Notes: a model not told the origin generated them from the letters alone. DNA of 64,000 nt from Fen-671 sp963794745 (GCA_963794745.1 CAWCEZ010000011.1:186001-250000), one strand, 5' to 3'; shown: positions 44,204 through 53,719, counted from the first letter of the stretch. Made by a program: numbers and translations.

Positions 44204-46132
44204 ATGATCGACCGGCGCCGCCCCCCTGGTCCCGTGCCGGCGGGCGGTGCGGACGACCTGGAGGTCGCCCTGCTCGATGACGTCCGGCGGTTGCTCGACC
44301 GATGGCGGACCGAGTTCGCCGGCCGCCCGGAGTTGGAGCGCCGGAGGTTGGTCCTCCTCAGCCTGGAGCGCGAACAAGTCGTGGCCGTTGCCTATCGGGA
44401 AGAGGCTGTCGTCGGTCGCGTGGCCGCTCTTGACATCGACGAGGACGCGCGCGCGGTGATCAGGCAGGCGCTGGTCTGGATCTGGAAAGACGAGCAGATG
44501 CATGCCGACTATGTCCGGGGCTGGCTCCTCAGATCGCCCGGGATCGCCGCGAGGGTCGTCGTCTATGGCCGTCAGTTGCAGGGTGCCCTGTCGGGATGGA
44601 CGTCCGCGACCTCCAATCACCGAGACCCCCGTACTGCTCCGTTCCGAGCCGGCGCGGCCGGTCTATTGGTAGCGCTCGGAGCGGCCACCGGACAGGTCCC
44701 ACCCGTCCTCAGGCGCGAGTTGCGGTACCAGACGTTCCGGCATTATTGCCGGCTCAATGCCGCACTTGAGGCCAGCGCCGAGCTTGGCTACGAACGCTTA
44801 GCTGAGATATGTGACGACCCGGAGGAACACGCGACTTTCGAACGGATCCGCAACGACGAAAGTCGCCACGGCGAAGCTTTCCGGGCAATTGCCAATGCTC
44901 TCACCGATGACGACCGGTTGTCGGGACCAAGTGGTGCCGACCTCGCTGCTCGCCTCGCCGCAATCAGTGCCTGGTTCGTCCCGGCGCGACTTCGTCCAAC
45001 CTCAGGCCCCCTCGCCCTGGCCCGGTCGCGTTCCAGTGCCACCGCCCCGGTCCCGGGCAGCTTGCCGGCGGGGTTCGGCTCGCGCCGGCCCGTCGTGGTC
45101 CGTCACGGGATGTACGGAGCGACCAAAAAGGCCGTGCTCGAAGAATGCCTGGACAGGGCGGGGCTGGGAGAAATGGCCGCCCGAGCAGGGGTCGCCGCAG
45201 TGCGGGTGTCCTTCATGTTGGGATACGACCGCCAGGACCGGTCCAATGTGACCAGCCCGGACATGGTCGAGCTCCTGGCCCTGTACCTTCGCCGTCACGG
45301 GGTCGCGGACGTCGCTGTCCTCGAAGCGCCCACCGTCTACGGGAACAACTACGCGCACCGCTCGGTGGCCGAGGTGGCTTCGTACTTCGGCTTTACCTCG
45401 CCGTCCTACCGGGTCGTAGACATCAGCCAGGACATGCGCCCCTTTACCTACGAGCGAGGCTTCGTCGAGCACTCCATCAGCGCGATCTGGCACGACGCCG
45501 ATCTCCGAGTGGTCATGCCCAAACTGCGGACCGCCCCCACCGACTTTGCCCATCTCAGCATCTGCACGTTGGAGGGCATGACCGGCCGGATCGACGCCAC
45601 TGTGTACGCCGGTCGCCAGGTCGACTACCGGTCGGCAACGATGATGTTGCTCGACGTGGCACCCCCGGACTTCTCCGTTATCGATGGTTGGGAGCCTGTC
45701 GCCGATGGGCCGTTCGGGGTGATGGCTTGTCACCACCCAGCACTCGTCCGCCACGTATACGCCGGTGCCGACGCCCTGTCCGTGGACGAGGTCGTCCTTG
45801 CCGACATGGGGATCACCGAGCCGCGCCAAGCCCCCGTCTTGCGCCGGGTTTACCAGTGGTCCGGGCTGGCGCCAGCAACCGTCGCGGTCGATGGCAACCG
45901 GCCGGACCTACATGCCGAGCTCAGAGGCGCCCACGCGTCACGGGCCTGGCGGGCGGTGGGTGCCCTGTCGGGCTTCGTGTACGAGTACCTGAGCGACGGT
46001 GGGAAGATCTTCGTCCCCGCCATCGACGAGGTTTCCTTCCCGCCGTTGACGCCGATCGGGCCCATCGTGCGGGCTTTGCAGTGGGCGACACAACGAGCGT
46101 TCGGGTTACGGGCGCCTGCCGCCTCCGGATAG
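44204..46132 (+). CDS. ferritin-like domain fused to a DUF362-like domain
   Basis: A 642-residue cytoplasmic protein from ATG 44204. Residues about 50-235 are a four-helix ferritin-like bundle with two spaced metal half-sites: Glu67 with E97-x-x-H100 (KDEQMHADY), and Glu189 with E219-x-x-H222 (NDESRHGEAF); each Glu-to-ExxH spacing is 30, as in rubrerythrin-type di-iron proteins. A Pro/Ala/Ser linker (about 265-295) leads to a C-terminal domain of about 345 residues. It contains VVRHGMYGATKKAVLEECLD, VSFMLGYDRQDRSNVT, DVAVLEAPTVYGNNY and DEVVLADMGITEP and resembles DUF362, a domain of unknown role. There are few cysteines, so no ferredoxin cluster is evident. It stands alone after a terminator. 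Domain identity is inference from motifs; the chemistry is unknown. Confidence 0.75.
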   Translation: MIDRRRPPGPVPAGGADDLEVALLDDVRRLLDRWRTEFAGRPELERRRLVLLSLEREQVVAVAYREEAVVGRVAALDIDEDARAVIRQALVWIWKDEQMHADYVRGWLLRSPGIAARVVVYGRQLQGALSGWTSATSNHRDPRTAPFRAGAAGLLVALGAATGQVPPVLRRELRYQTFRHYCRLNAALEASAELGYERLAEICDDPEEHATFERIRNDESRHGEAFRAIANALTDDDRLSGPSGADLAARLAAISAWFVPARLRPTSGPLALARSRSSATAPVPGSLPAGFGSRRPVVVRHGMYGATKKAVLEECLDRAGLGEMAARAGVAAVRVSFMLGYDRQDRSNVTSPDMVELLALYLRRHGVADVAVLEAPTVYGNNYAHRSVAEVASYFGFTSPSYRVVDISQDMRPFTYERGFVEHSISAIWHDADLRVVMPKLRTAPTDFAHLSICTLEGMTGRIDATVYAGRQVDYRSATMMLLDVAPPDFSVIDGWEPVADGPFGVMACHHPALVRHVYAGADALSVDEVVLADMGITEPRQAPVLRRVYQWSGLAPATVAVDGNRPDLHAELRGAHASRAWRAVGALSGFVYEYLSDGGKIFVPAIDEVSFPPLTPIGPIVRALQWATQRAFGLRAPAASG

Positions 46133-46480
46133 TACTCGGGGCGATCGTCGAGCGGGGAAGCCCTACAGCCTGCGACCCGTAAGGTCCCATTCCACCGGGG
46201 AACTCACGGTGGCTAGCTGGTCATCTCGGGGCTAGGACCTCTTCCAGTCGATTAGATTCACCACCCGCAGCGGTAAATTCCGGTGCTGCGGTGCGGCTGC
46301 GAAGGGCAAGCCTTCATTCGAAGCCAGCTGCCTAACACGTCCATGAAAGTCCGCGCGGCCGAGGTCTGAAGGACCCGCCCTTTGCAACTCAACCCGATTT
46401 TTGGGAGGTCTAGTTCTCCGCGCAGTCCGTGAAGGCGAGCGGCCAGCACGGGCCGAGCCGGCGAAGCTCCTAACCCAGCA
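46133..46480. other. intergenic region with no gene found
   Basis: About 350 bases between convergent genes. A hairpin CCACCG/CGGTGG at 46192-46212 has no T-run after it. No credible coding frame or RNA gene is seen. It may hold terminators for both flanking genes. Confidence 0.5.
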
Positions 46481-48349
46481 TCAAGGATTGTGGTCCGCGG
46501 GCGCCGGAAGCAGCTGGTTGTAGCCATCGACCCGGCGCTCTATGAGCGCGTCGATACCGTCGCCTGACATTGGACGGGCAAAGTAGTAACCCTGACATGA
46601 GTCGGCACCAAGGTCTACCAACGCTCGGTATTGCTCCACGTTCTCGACACCTTCGGCGACGACGGTGAGCCCGAGGCCGTGTGCCAGCTGCACAATGGCG
46701 GAAACGATGGACTGGTTCGCCCCGTCGTGCCCCAGCCCGGCCACGAAGATCTGGTCGATCTTGACGATGTCGACGGGGAATTGGAGCAGATAGCTGAGCG
46801 ACGAGTACCCGGTCCCGAAGTCATCGAGGGCGAGCTTGACCCCCAAGGCTTTCAGGTCATTGAGCACCATTAGGGCACGTTGGCTGTCACTGACAAACAC
46901 GCTCTCGGTTATTTCCAAAATGAGCTGGTCGTTGGCACCCAGGGTGTGCTCGAGCGCTGCTGCGACGGTCTGGACGAAGCCCGCCGACATGAGCTGATGG
47001 GGCGACACGTTCACCGAGACGGCCAGGTCGCTGACCCGGTAATCACTTTTCCAGCGACCCTGCTCCGCGGCCGCAGTTTCGAGAGCCCACTGCCCGATCT
47101 GCGAGATCATCCCCGCTCTCTCGGCGAGCGGGACCAGGACGGCAGGCGGCACCAGGCCGCGGTTTGGGTGGGCCCACCGCAAGAGGGCCTCGACACCCCT
47201 TATGTGCCCGTCGCAGGTTGCCACAATGGGCTGATAGTCGAGCCGTAGCTCGCGTCGTTCCACCACGCCGTGCATATCGCGTTCGAGGTCTGCTTGGTAG
47301 ACGGCCATACGGCGGTCGCTCAGGTCGAAGATCTGGTGACGATCGCCGCCCGCCCGTTTCGCCCCGTACATCGCTAGGTCGGCGGCCTGAAGCAGATCTT
47401 CGGCAGAGTCTGTGCCCTGGGTGGCCCTGGCGATACCCACACTCGCGCTCACTGACATTTCGATACCTCCCGCAACGAAAGGCTGGTCGAAGGCAGCGTC
47501 AAGGCGGTGGACGATGCTATCGGCCGCGCCTGTCCCGTCCACGTCCTCGCAGAGGATGACAAATTCGTCACCCGAGATGCGCGCCAAGGTGTCGCCCGGT
47601 CGCAGCACCGTGCTCATGCGTTCGGCCACGGCAACCAGCATCTCATCGCCGACTCGGTGACCGAATGTGTCGTTGATTGCCTTGAACCTGTCGAGGTCGA
47701 CGAAAAACAACGCCACCGGCAAACCCGAACGTTGACCGCGGTGCAAGGCGTGGTCGATGCGCTCAAGCAGCAGGAGCCGGTTCGGGAGCCCCGTCAGGGG
47801 ATCATGGAGGGCGAGTTGCCGGGAACGGAACGAGGCTTCTCTCAAGTCGGCCCTCCCCTCCGCGTTCACGATGTAAGCGGTCGCGACGTCGGCAAGCGTC
47901 TGGGCCGCCGCCATCGCGTCCCGGCTGAGCCGGCCGGGGCTATCGCGGTAAAGGTCGAGTGCACCTATCTTGCGTGCTCCATGGGTGAGAGGGAAGGTGA
48001 AGACAGCGGCGAGCCCGGCCTCCGTCGCCCCGGTGACGAACCGAGCGAAGCGCTTGTCTTTTCTCAAATCGGGGACCACGACCGCCCTACCGCTCCTATA
48101 GGCGACCAGACATGGGCCCTCGTTGAGCTCACCCTGCAGCCTTTCGAATTCCAGCGCGGCTGTGTTCGACGCAGCTACGTAGCGAGGTTCGACGCCAGGC
48201 GAGATCAACGTCACCCCGGCAGCCGTGATCGGCATAACCTCGACGATCCGCTTCACGAGCTGATCGAGAATGCCCTGGATGGGGAAGTCTGTGACCACCG
48301 TCCGAGCGAACTCGCGTAGGACGTCCGATAACTGGGTCTTGGTGGGCAC
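46481..48349 (-). CDS. GAF-GGDEF-EAL cyclic-di-GMP signalling protein
   Basis: A 622-residue protein from the GTG at 48349, chosen because similar proteins start near TKTQLSDVLREFART. Residues about 20-165 are a GAF sensor domain. The GGDEF domain spans about 180-340 and has the motif SGDEF at 259-263 (ISGDEF), a usually active variant, with no clear RxxD inhibitory site. The EAL domain (about 365-610) keeps E387-A-L, the Asn of VSVNVSPHQL, Glu in ILEITES, DDFGTGYSSLSYL, Lys in IVKIDQ, AEGVE and QGYYFARPM, so phosphodiesterase activity is expected. Synthesis and breakdown of c-di-GMP may both occur, with GAF setting the balance. Confidence 0.93.
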   Translation of the reverse strand: MPTKTQLSDVLREFARTVVTDFPIQGILDQLVKRIVEVMPITAAGVTLISPGVEPRYVAASNTAALEFERLQGELNEGPCLVAYRSGRAVVVPDLRKDKRFARFVTGATEAGLAAVFTFPLTHGARKIGALDLYRDSPGRLSRDAMAAAQTLADVATAYIVNAEGRADLREASFRSRQLALHDPLTGLPNRLLLLERIDHALHRGQRSGLPVALFFVDLDRFKAINDTFGHRVGDEMLVAVAERMSTVLRPGDTLARISGDEFVILCEDVDGTGAADSIVHRLDAAFDQPFVAGGIEMSVSASVGIARATQGTDSAEDLLQAADLAMYGAKRAGGDRHQIFDLSDRRMAVYQADLERDMHGVVERRELRLDYQPIVATCDGHIRGVEALLRWAHPNRGLVPPAVLVPLAERAGMISQIGQWALETAAAEQGRWKSDYRVSDLAVSVNVSPHQLMSAGFVQTVAAALEHTLGANDQLILEITESVFVSDSQRALMVLNDLKALGVKLALDDFGTGYSSLSYLLQFPVDIVKIDQIFVAGLGHDGANQSIVSAIVQLAHGLGLTVVAEGVENVEQYRALVDLGADSCQGYYFARPMSGDGIDALIERRVDGYNQLLPAPADHNP

Positions 48350-48468
48350 TGGCCCTCTCCGGCTCGTCAATATGACAGCCACAGGGTCCAGGTAGCTACA
48401 AGTAGTTATACCAAGCTCGGGGGCTGCTAAACGCGACCAGTTGTACGACCGCTGCTTGGGAGCAAGGG

Positions 48469-49377
48469 TTGCTTTCTTCGTCCCAGGTCGGCGCAGTAGT
48501 GGCAAATGTCTCTGCCGAGCATGCCGGCCTTTACGCCGCCCTTGAGGACGAGTTGAGGCCGGCTCCCGCCGCCTTGTCGGTGGTCGGCACCGCCGCGGCG
48601 ATGAGGCTCTGGCGGCTCCGCGCTGAGGCGACCGATGAGCGGCCCGAAGCGCCTTGGCATCCTTCGGAGCTCCGCCTCTGCGAGACCATGGACGGGCGCC
48701 GGGAGCTCTCCGGGCACTTCTGCCCCGAAGGTGCCTCGGTAGTCGAAGCAGCTATCGTGGCCGCCACCCCCAAGTTCGACCCGATCGAAGAACCGCTGCT
48801 CACCGGCGCCGAGCGCCGAGCGCCGTGCCGCCGCCCTGGTGGCGATGTGCCGGTGGTTCTTGGACAACTCGAGCGCCCCGTCTCCCGCCACCCGCACGAG
48901 CCCGCATGTTTCTGTCGTGGTCGGGCTGAAGGAACTGGCTTCTGGTGGCCCCGGGCAGTTGGCCGATGGGACGCCGGTGCCCGCCGAGGCATCGAGTGGC
49001 TCTCGTGCGGCTCGGAGCTGCACCGCCTCGTGACGTCAGGGCGCTCTACGGTTCTTGACTACGGGCCTCTCTGTCAGGACCGTAGGCCCAGCGATTTGGG
49101 CAGCCCTGGTCGTGCGCGACCAGCACTCCCGCCCCCAGGGTGCGACCGCCCTCCAAGTTGGTGTGGGGCGCACCATGTGGTGAACGTCTCCAAGGGCGGC
49201 CCAACGCGTCTCGACAACCTCGTGCTCGCCTGTAGCCGCCATCACCATCTCTGGCATGACCAGAGTTGGCAACTGAACTTGGCCCGCGACGGCACTCTTA
49301 GGTTGGTGCCAACCCGCGGGCTCGCGCTTGCGAGCTCACCGGCTGGGAATACCTTGGTCAGTTCGAGCCTGTTCTGA
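48469..49377 (+). pseudogene. DUF222/HNH endonuclease-like gene, decayed
   Basis: A remnant of the actinobacterial DUF222-HNH proteins, common repeated genes linked to mobile or repeat loci. The N-terminal about 150 residues are missing. The middle reads ALSVVGTAAAMRLWRLRAEA and SETMDGRRELSGH-like ETMDGRRELSGHFCPEG; then the frame changes near 48830 (LVAMCRWFLDNS), changes back near 48985 (LHRLVTSGRSTVLDYG), and again around 49075-49130 (AIWAALVVRDQH). The HNH part itself is readable: GCDRPPSWCGAHHVVNVSKGGPTRLDNLVLACSRHHH, split here by position across 49140-49255. Several independent breaks and a missing front indicate real decay. Confidence 0.82.
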
Positions 49378-50257
49378 GGGCCACCGTGGCGGTCCCCCGC
49401 CTGCGGCGCATTTGGCGGGCAAGCGACCTTGCAGATAGCACCAGAGGGACGCAGGCGACAACAAGCACGAACAGCAGAGGTACGGTCCAGGCCGAACTAC
49501 CGACGATTGGGAACCCAGGGAACTCGGAATAGGCCGGGTCCTTTGGGTCGACGAGGACTTCCACGACCCGTCCGGCTCCAACCAAGTTGTTGCCCACTGC
49601 GAACGAACTGCCGGGGTTTTCCGATCTGCTTCGATAGTGCAATGTGGTCGACCGGCGGCCAACGACCGGGGAGCTAAGTTCCACCAAAGATTCCGAAGTC
49701 GAATAGAGGTAATTCGGGTAGCGGATAACGCTCCGACCGAACTGGCCGATATAGACGATCTTCACTATCGTCCCGTCGCGGCGGGCACCGCCGTGCTGGG
49801 TGTCGGAGGAGTGCTCAGAATCGTGGTAGCCCGAAACTACGCCAGGCACCATTAGGCCGATAAAAGCGAGATATACCGCCAGTCCAAGCGCTGTGCTGGT
49901 TGGGCCATGCCGTTCGCGCCGCCGCCCTCGGGTCAGGCCCTGCGCGGTTGTAGGGCGCCTCGCTGCTAAGTGGGGGTGACGAAGGAGGTGCTCACATCGC
50001 ACGCCCCACCACCCGCTCGTGACCGTGAGCAGGATCCCCGCAGCGCCGGCGACGACGTTGCCTGCCACGTCGAGACCAGTCGAAATGATGTGGGTGTGAG
50101 CCACGTCACTAACGGCGACCACGCTCAGGACGCCCCCGCAGAGCGCAAATACGCCCGCCGCGGCGGCCCCTGCCCAAAGCGTCCATGTGTTCGTGCTGGC
50201 GCGTGCGCACGTCCTACATATTTCTCTATGGTCGCTCGCTTTGACCAGTAGCAGCAA
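49358..50257 (-). CDS. membrane protein, DUF3592-like
   Basis: A 299-residue protein with about four membrane segments: roughly residues 27-50, 62-84, 124-146 and 255-278. A polar domain of about 100 residues lies between the third and fourth and contains GTIVKIVYIGQFGRSVIRYP and VVEVLVDPKDPAYSEFPGFP, similar to the outside loop of DUF3592 proteins. A CRTCARA pair of cysteines lies near the N-terminus. Function unknown. The 3' end overlaps the decayed HNH gene by about 20 bases. Confidence 0.6.
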   Translation of the reverse strand: MLLLVKASDHREICRTCARASTNTWTLWAGAAAAGVFALCGGVLSVVAVSDVAHTHIISTGLDVAGNVVAGAAGILLTVTSGWWGVRCEHLLRHPHLAARRPTTAQGLTRGRRRERHGPTSTALGLAVYLAFIGLMVPGVVSGYHDSEHSSDTQHGGARRDGTIVKIVYIGQFGRSVIRYPNYLYSTSESLVELSSPVVGRRSTTLHYRSRSENPGSSFAVGNNLVGAGRVVEVLVDPKDPAYSEFPGFPIVGSSAWTVPLLFVLVVACVPLVLSARSLARQMRRRRGTATVALRTGSN

Positions 50258-50299
50258 CGACTGAGGGCGTCCTCCGCTCTCAGGTGGCCCGGACGCGAG

Positions 50300-51895
50300 C
50301 TACTCGTCAGGGATCCGACGCAAGATAGCGGTGAGATCTATCCCCTGGCGTTGGCGTGCCCAGCGGGCGACGACGTAGACGAGGTAGGCAAGCACATAGA
50401 GCGAGCCCATGAATATGAGCGAGGTTGGTGCGTTCACCCCGTAGGCACTGCTCGAAAGCCACTCGTAGAGGTTGAATGCGAGAAGGGCCATGGTTACCAG
50501 CCCGGCTACAGGTACGACGGGTACCCCGAGGAACCTGACCCGGCTGGCAGGCGAAGTGCGCCAGAGCTCGGGGCTGCGCCATGGCAGGACAACGGCCACG
50601 AGCGAGCTGAAGAAGTAGGTCACTGCGACCACTAGGACGGCGTCGAGCGTGAACGTACCGAAGCTCCCCCAGTAGGCGTAAAGGGCCGAAACCCCGATGG
50701 CGGGCACGAGCATGAGGACCAGTGCGACGGCCGGCAAGTGGCGCCGCTCGGTAACCTTGGCTACCACGTCAGGGAGCACCTTGTCGTAGGCCGCGGCAAA
50801 AATCACCCGTGTGGACGACAGAAAAAGCGTCCCTACCCACCCCAGGAACCACAGGCTCATGGCAACTATGAGCGCCAATTGGAAGGCCTGGTTGTGTACG
50901 AGCCATCCCGCCAGCAGCGCAGGGTAGGGAAAGATCCCGAAGATGCCTTTGCCATGGGCCCACGCCGCGTTGGCATCGTTGTAGAAGCTCCAGCCAAAGG
51001 TTTTGTCCGCCAGAAGCAAGAAGACAACAGACAAGGCAACGGTCACCCAAAGGCCCGAGAGCATGCCGGTCAGCACCCGCCGGAACTCGCTCGCACCCTT
51101 TACCTCGCCGTAGAGCGAAGAGCCCGTGTTCGGCCACAACAGGTAAAACATCATCATCGGCACTAGACGCAGGCTCGGCCCTAAGGGCGTCAAACCGAAG
51201 CCTGACGACGCGCCGAGACCGGACCGTGGGCCGAGACCCGACAAGGGGCCACCGGCCGCGACACTGGCCTTGTACGCGTGACCGACGTGCAACAACTGCG
51301 CGCCGTAGTGGTCCACTGACGACTCGAACCGGCCCTGCCCGAACACGATGAGCAACGCGACCATCAGCAAGAAACCGGCCATCCCGCCTGCGAGGCACCA
51401 CAACTGGACGCGGGCGTACCCCGCCATCCCGACCGCCACGACAAGCCCTGCCAATCCGATCGTGACCAGGCTCGCGAAGAAGCGCCCATTGCTGGAAGCA
51501 AACCAATGCGCAGCACCGATCTGGCCCAGGTCTACCGCCGCCGGCTGGAAGAGCTCTTCAGAAAGGATCGTCCCGTAGATGGGTGCCCAAAGCCACAGGA
51601 TGAACCATAAGCCGGTGCTGGACACCACAAACCCGAGGGCCCCGCTCAACAAACGGCTCTGCCAGATGTAGTCGCCGCCGGCACGGGGCATCGTCACGAT
51701 AAGGCCGGCATAGGTGACGACGAGGAACGAGACCCACAGCCCTGAGATGAGCACCGACGTCAGGAGCTGGCCACGCGGGATGAACGAGCTCTCGGCGAAT
51801 TCCACCATGCCGAGGGTGACGAAGTTTGTCGATAAAACGGCGTAGATCGCGCCGTCGCGAACCGCCCAGCTCCGGACCAGGCCGGTCGCGGTCAC
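50300..51895 (-). CDS. APC-superfamily amino acid/polyamine permease
   Basis: A 531-residue transporter with about 12 hydrophobic segments. The first segments contain AIYAVLSTNFVTLG and TMPRAGGDYIWQSRLLSGALGFV, which is the usual unwound-helix and second-segment signature (PRAGGxY) of APC permeases. A longer extracellular loop near the middle (GPLSGLGPRSGLGASSGFGLTPLG) is Gly/Ser-rich and unusual. The C-terminal third has LPAVALVLMLVPAIGVSALYAYW and ends basic. Substrate is unknown. The start overlaps the stop of the phosphoesterase gene by four bases, so the two are made together. Confidence 0.88.
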   Translation of the reverse strand: MTATGLVRSWAVRDGAIYAVLSTNFVTLGMVEFAESSFIPRGQLLTSVLISGLWVSFLVVTYAGLIVTMPRAGGDYIWQSRLLSGALGFVVSSTGLWFILWLWAPIYGTILSEELFQPAAVDLGQIGAAHWFASSNGRFFASLVTIGLAGLVVAVGMAGYARVQLWCLAGGMAGFLLMVALLIVFGQGRFESSVDHYGAQLLHVGHAYKASVAAGGPLSGLGPRSGLGASSGFGLTPLGPSLRLVPMMMFYLLWPNTGSSLYGEVKGASEFRRVLTGMLSGLWVTVALSVVFLLLADKTFGWSFYNDANAAWAHGKGIFGIFPYPALLAGWLVHNQAFQLALIVAMSLWFLGWVGTLFLSSTRVIFAAAYDKVLPDVVAKVTERRHLPAVALVLMLVPAIGVSALYAYWGSFGTFTLDAVLVVAVTYFFSSLVAVVLPWRSPELWRTSPASRVRFLGVPVVPVAGLVTMALLAFNLYEWLSSSAYGVNAPTSLIFMGSLYVLAYLVYVVARWARQRQGIDLTAILRRIPDE

Positions 51896-53589
51896 CCGAG
51901 CAGGAAGGGGGCCGGGAGCCGCAGCGCGATGTTCCGGTCGCCGGGCCTTCCCGGCGCCGAGTGCCGCCCTGCCGCGAACGGGTCGTTCGCGGCAAGCTCC
52001 CGGTGGAGCGCGGCCAGCCGCTGCGCGCCCTCAGCTTGATCGGGGTCCGCGGGCACGCCGGCGTCGAGCATTGTGCACAGGATGCTGATCTCCCTATCGG
52101 AGGCGCTGACAAGTTCCACCAGGCGCGACTGACATGGCCAGTCCGCGATGGAGCCGGTCGAGACCTCCCAGAAGCCACCAGTGCGACCGCTCGGGTCTGG
52201 GCGCGGCTGCACGTCATTGCGGTGCCGGTGCCCGTTGAGCCAGAGCACTACGTTGCCGAAGCGGTGCAGGACGGCTTCCAGGGCTCCGGCTGTTATGCGG
52301 GGATGGTCCTGCTCGAGCCCGTTGGGGCTCTGCCGGTCGTTGACCATGGTCGCCAAGCCGTGGTGAGACGCAAGGACAACGAGCCGGTCGGTAGCTCCCG
52401 TGGTGACCACACGTCCCTCGATGTCGATGTGACGTGAGTGGACTTCTCTCAGACGAGCTTCCAACCACCTCAGCTGCGAAGCACCGATGCTCCCCTCGAA
52501 GTAGCCGTCCATGTTGGTGGTGTCGAGCAGGACGACGCGGACCGGGATTTGGCCGTCCAGATCGTGTATCCCGTACGCGGTCTCGCTTTCTACGTTCCAG
52601 CGCCCAAAACCGTGCCCCAGAGGGTACCCGCCGGCCTGGAGGTGGGCTTCCACGAAGTCCCGCCTGCCCACGCTGCGCCGGTCGGGGTCGGCGACGACGT
52701 CGCGGGCCGGTCCGGACAACAGTTGCTCGGGCTCCTCGGTGAAAGCGTTGACCCTTGAGAGCGGGTCCGCTCCCGGGGGCAACCCAGTGGGCTTGCGCCC
52801 CCCTAGTAGCACCCGCTCGTAGGAGGGTGTGGGGAGGGCCGTGCCCAGGACGAGGCCGTCGTGGTTGCCGAAGCATGACAGCCACGGCATTGCCAGGCCC
52901 GGGGAACGGAACGCCTCCAGTGCCTGAGCCAGCAAACCGGGGTGAACGGGGAAGCCAAAGCGTTCCTTGAAGGGGTCCGGCGCGGCGTCCGGCCTCCAGT
53001 AAAGGGCGGGTTCCCAGTCAGCCGACTGCACGCCTTGATAGGTAGGTCCGCCCGAGTTCGGCACCACGGTCCCGCCGCCGAGCAGGGATAAAAACCATTG
53101 CAGTTCGTTGAGCTGGGCGTTGTCGAGGCTGTCCCCCGTCGACACGCACAGCCCAAGGTTGGCCCCGGTCTCGGGGCTGGTGGCTGCACGGTTGATCGTC
53201 TCCACCATCGCCGCCACCGCGTGGGTGACCAGGGCGTCCTGCGGGCGGCAAGCGGGGACGAACGCCTCGGCACCCTGGCGACCCCTCAGCTGCTCGAAGA
53301 ACTCGAAGCGGGCCGGCGACTGGACGTCCGCGATCTGCATATCGGTGATGTGGCCAATGGCGAGCAACGAAACCAGCTCGCGGCTCGTAGCACGGCTCTC
53401 GCCGGCCAGGTCGTCGCGCACCAACCTGGGTTCGCCGGGACCGTAAACGAGCCGCCGGTACTCGCCGTCGCGGCCCCTGCTGCGGGCGGGGCCGGGTTGG
53501 AGGGTCCGTTGAAGCGTGGTCGCCGCCGCGTCCAGATCGTGCTCAGCCCGATGGTGCTCAGCCCGATGGTGCTCGGCATGGTTCGTCAT
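51892..53589 (-). CDS. TIGR03767-type metallophosphoesterase
   Basis: A 565-residue calcineurin-like phosphoesterase of the PPA1498/TIGR03767 type, found in actinobacteria. Metal-site motifs in order: IGHITDMQIAD, VSTGDSLDN, SCFGNHDGLV, VVLASHHGLA, LNGHRHRNDV. The N-terminus has a short in-frame repeat giving AEHHR copies, and no clear signal peptide, although relatives may be exported. It ends overlapping the APC permease start, so substrate import and phosphoester cleavage could be coupled; the substrate is unknown. The start at 53589 is an ATG on the minus strand. Confidence 0.88.
   Translation of the reverse strand: MTNHAEHHRAEHHRAEHDLDAAATTLQRTLQPGPARSRGRDGEYRRLVYGPGEPRLVRDDLAGESRATSRELVSLLAIGHITDMQIADVQSPARFEFFEQLRGRQGAEAFVPACRPQDALVTHAVAAMVETINRAATSPETGANLGLCVSTGDSLDNAQLNELQWFLSLLGGGTVVPNSGGPTYQGVQSADWEPALYWRPDAAPDPFKERFGFPVHPGLLAQALEAFRSPGLAMPWLSCFGNHDGLVLGTALPTPSYERVLLGGRKPTGLPPGADPLSRVNAFTEEPEQLLSGPARDVVADPDRRSVGRRDFVEAHLQAGGYPLGHGFGRWNVESETAYGIHDLDGQIPVRVVLLDTTNMDGYFEGSIGASQLRWLEARLREVHSRHIDIEGRVVTTGATDRLVVLASHHGLATMVNDRQSPNGLEQDHPRITAGALEAVLHRFGNVVLWLNGHRHRNDVQPRPDPSGRTGGFWEVSTGSIADWPCQSRLVELVSASDREISILCTMLDAGVPADPDQAEGAQRLAALHRELAANDPFAAGRHSAPGRPGDRNIALRLPAPFLLG
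53539..53580. repeat. 15-bp tandem repeat at the phosphoesterase N-terminus
   Basis: Units GTGCTCAGCCCGATG at 53539-53553 and 53554-53568, with a changed third copy to 53580. The unit is a multiple of three and encodes the AEHHR repeat near residues 5-16. Confidence 0.85.
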
Positions 53590-53719
53590 GACTGACTAGC
53601 TGCTTAGTTGGAGCCGCACGCTGCCGTCAATCGCCTCCTGCAACAGCAAGTTCACCGGATTGTTACCTTCGCGGGCCCAACTAGGTCAGAATGTTGGAAG
53701 ACCGAAGGAGGGCCGCGGC

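Noticed and set aside
45145..46182. 345-residue frame, Arg-rich
   Set aside because: Other-frame shadow of the ferritin/DUF362 gene; composition typical of spurious GC-rich frames.
46192..46212. Hairpin CCACCG/CGGTGG
   Set aside because: No T-run follows; not enough to call a terminator.
46258..46527. Leftward 89-residue frame
   Set aside because: No similarity, lies in a convergent gap and overlaps the end of the GGDEF-EAL gene.
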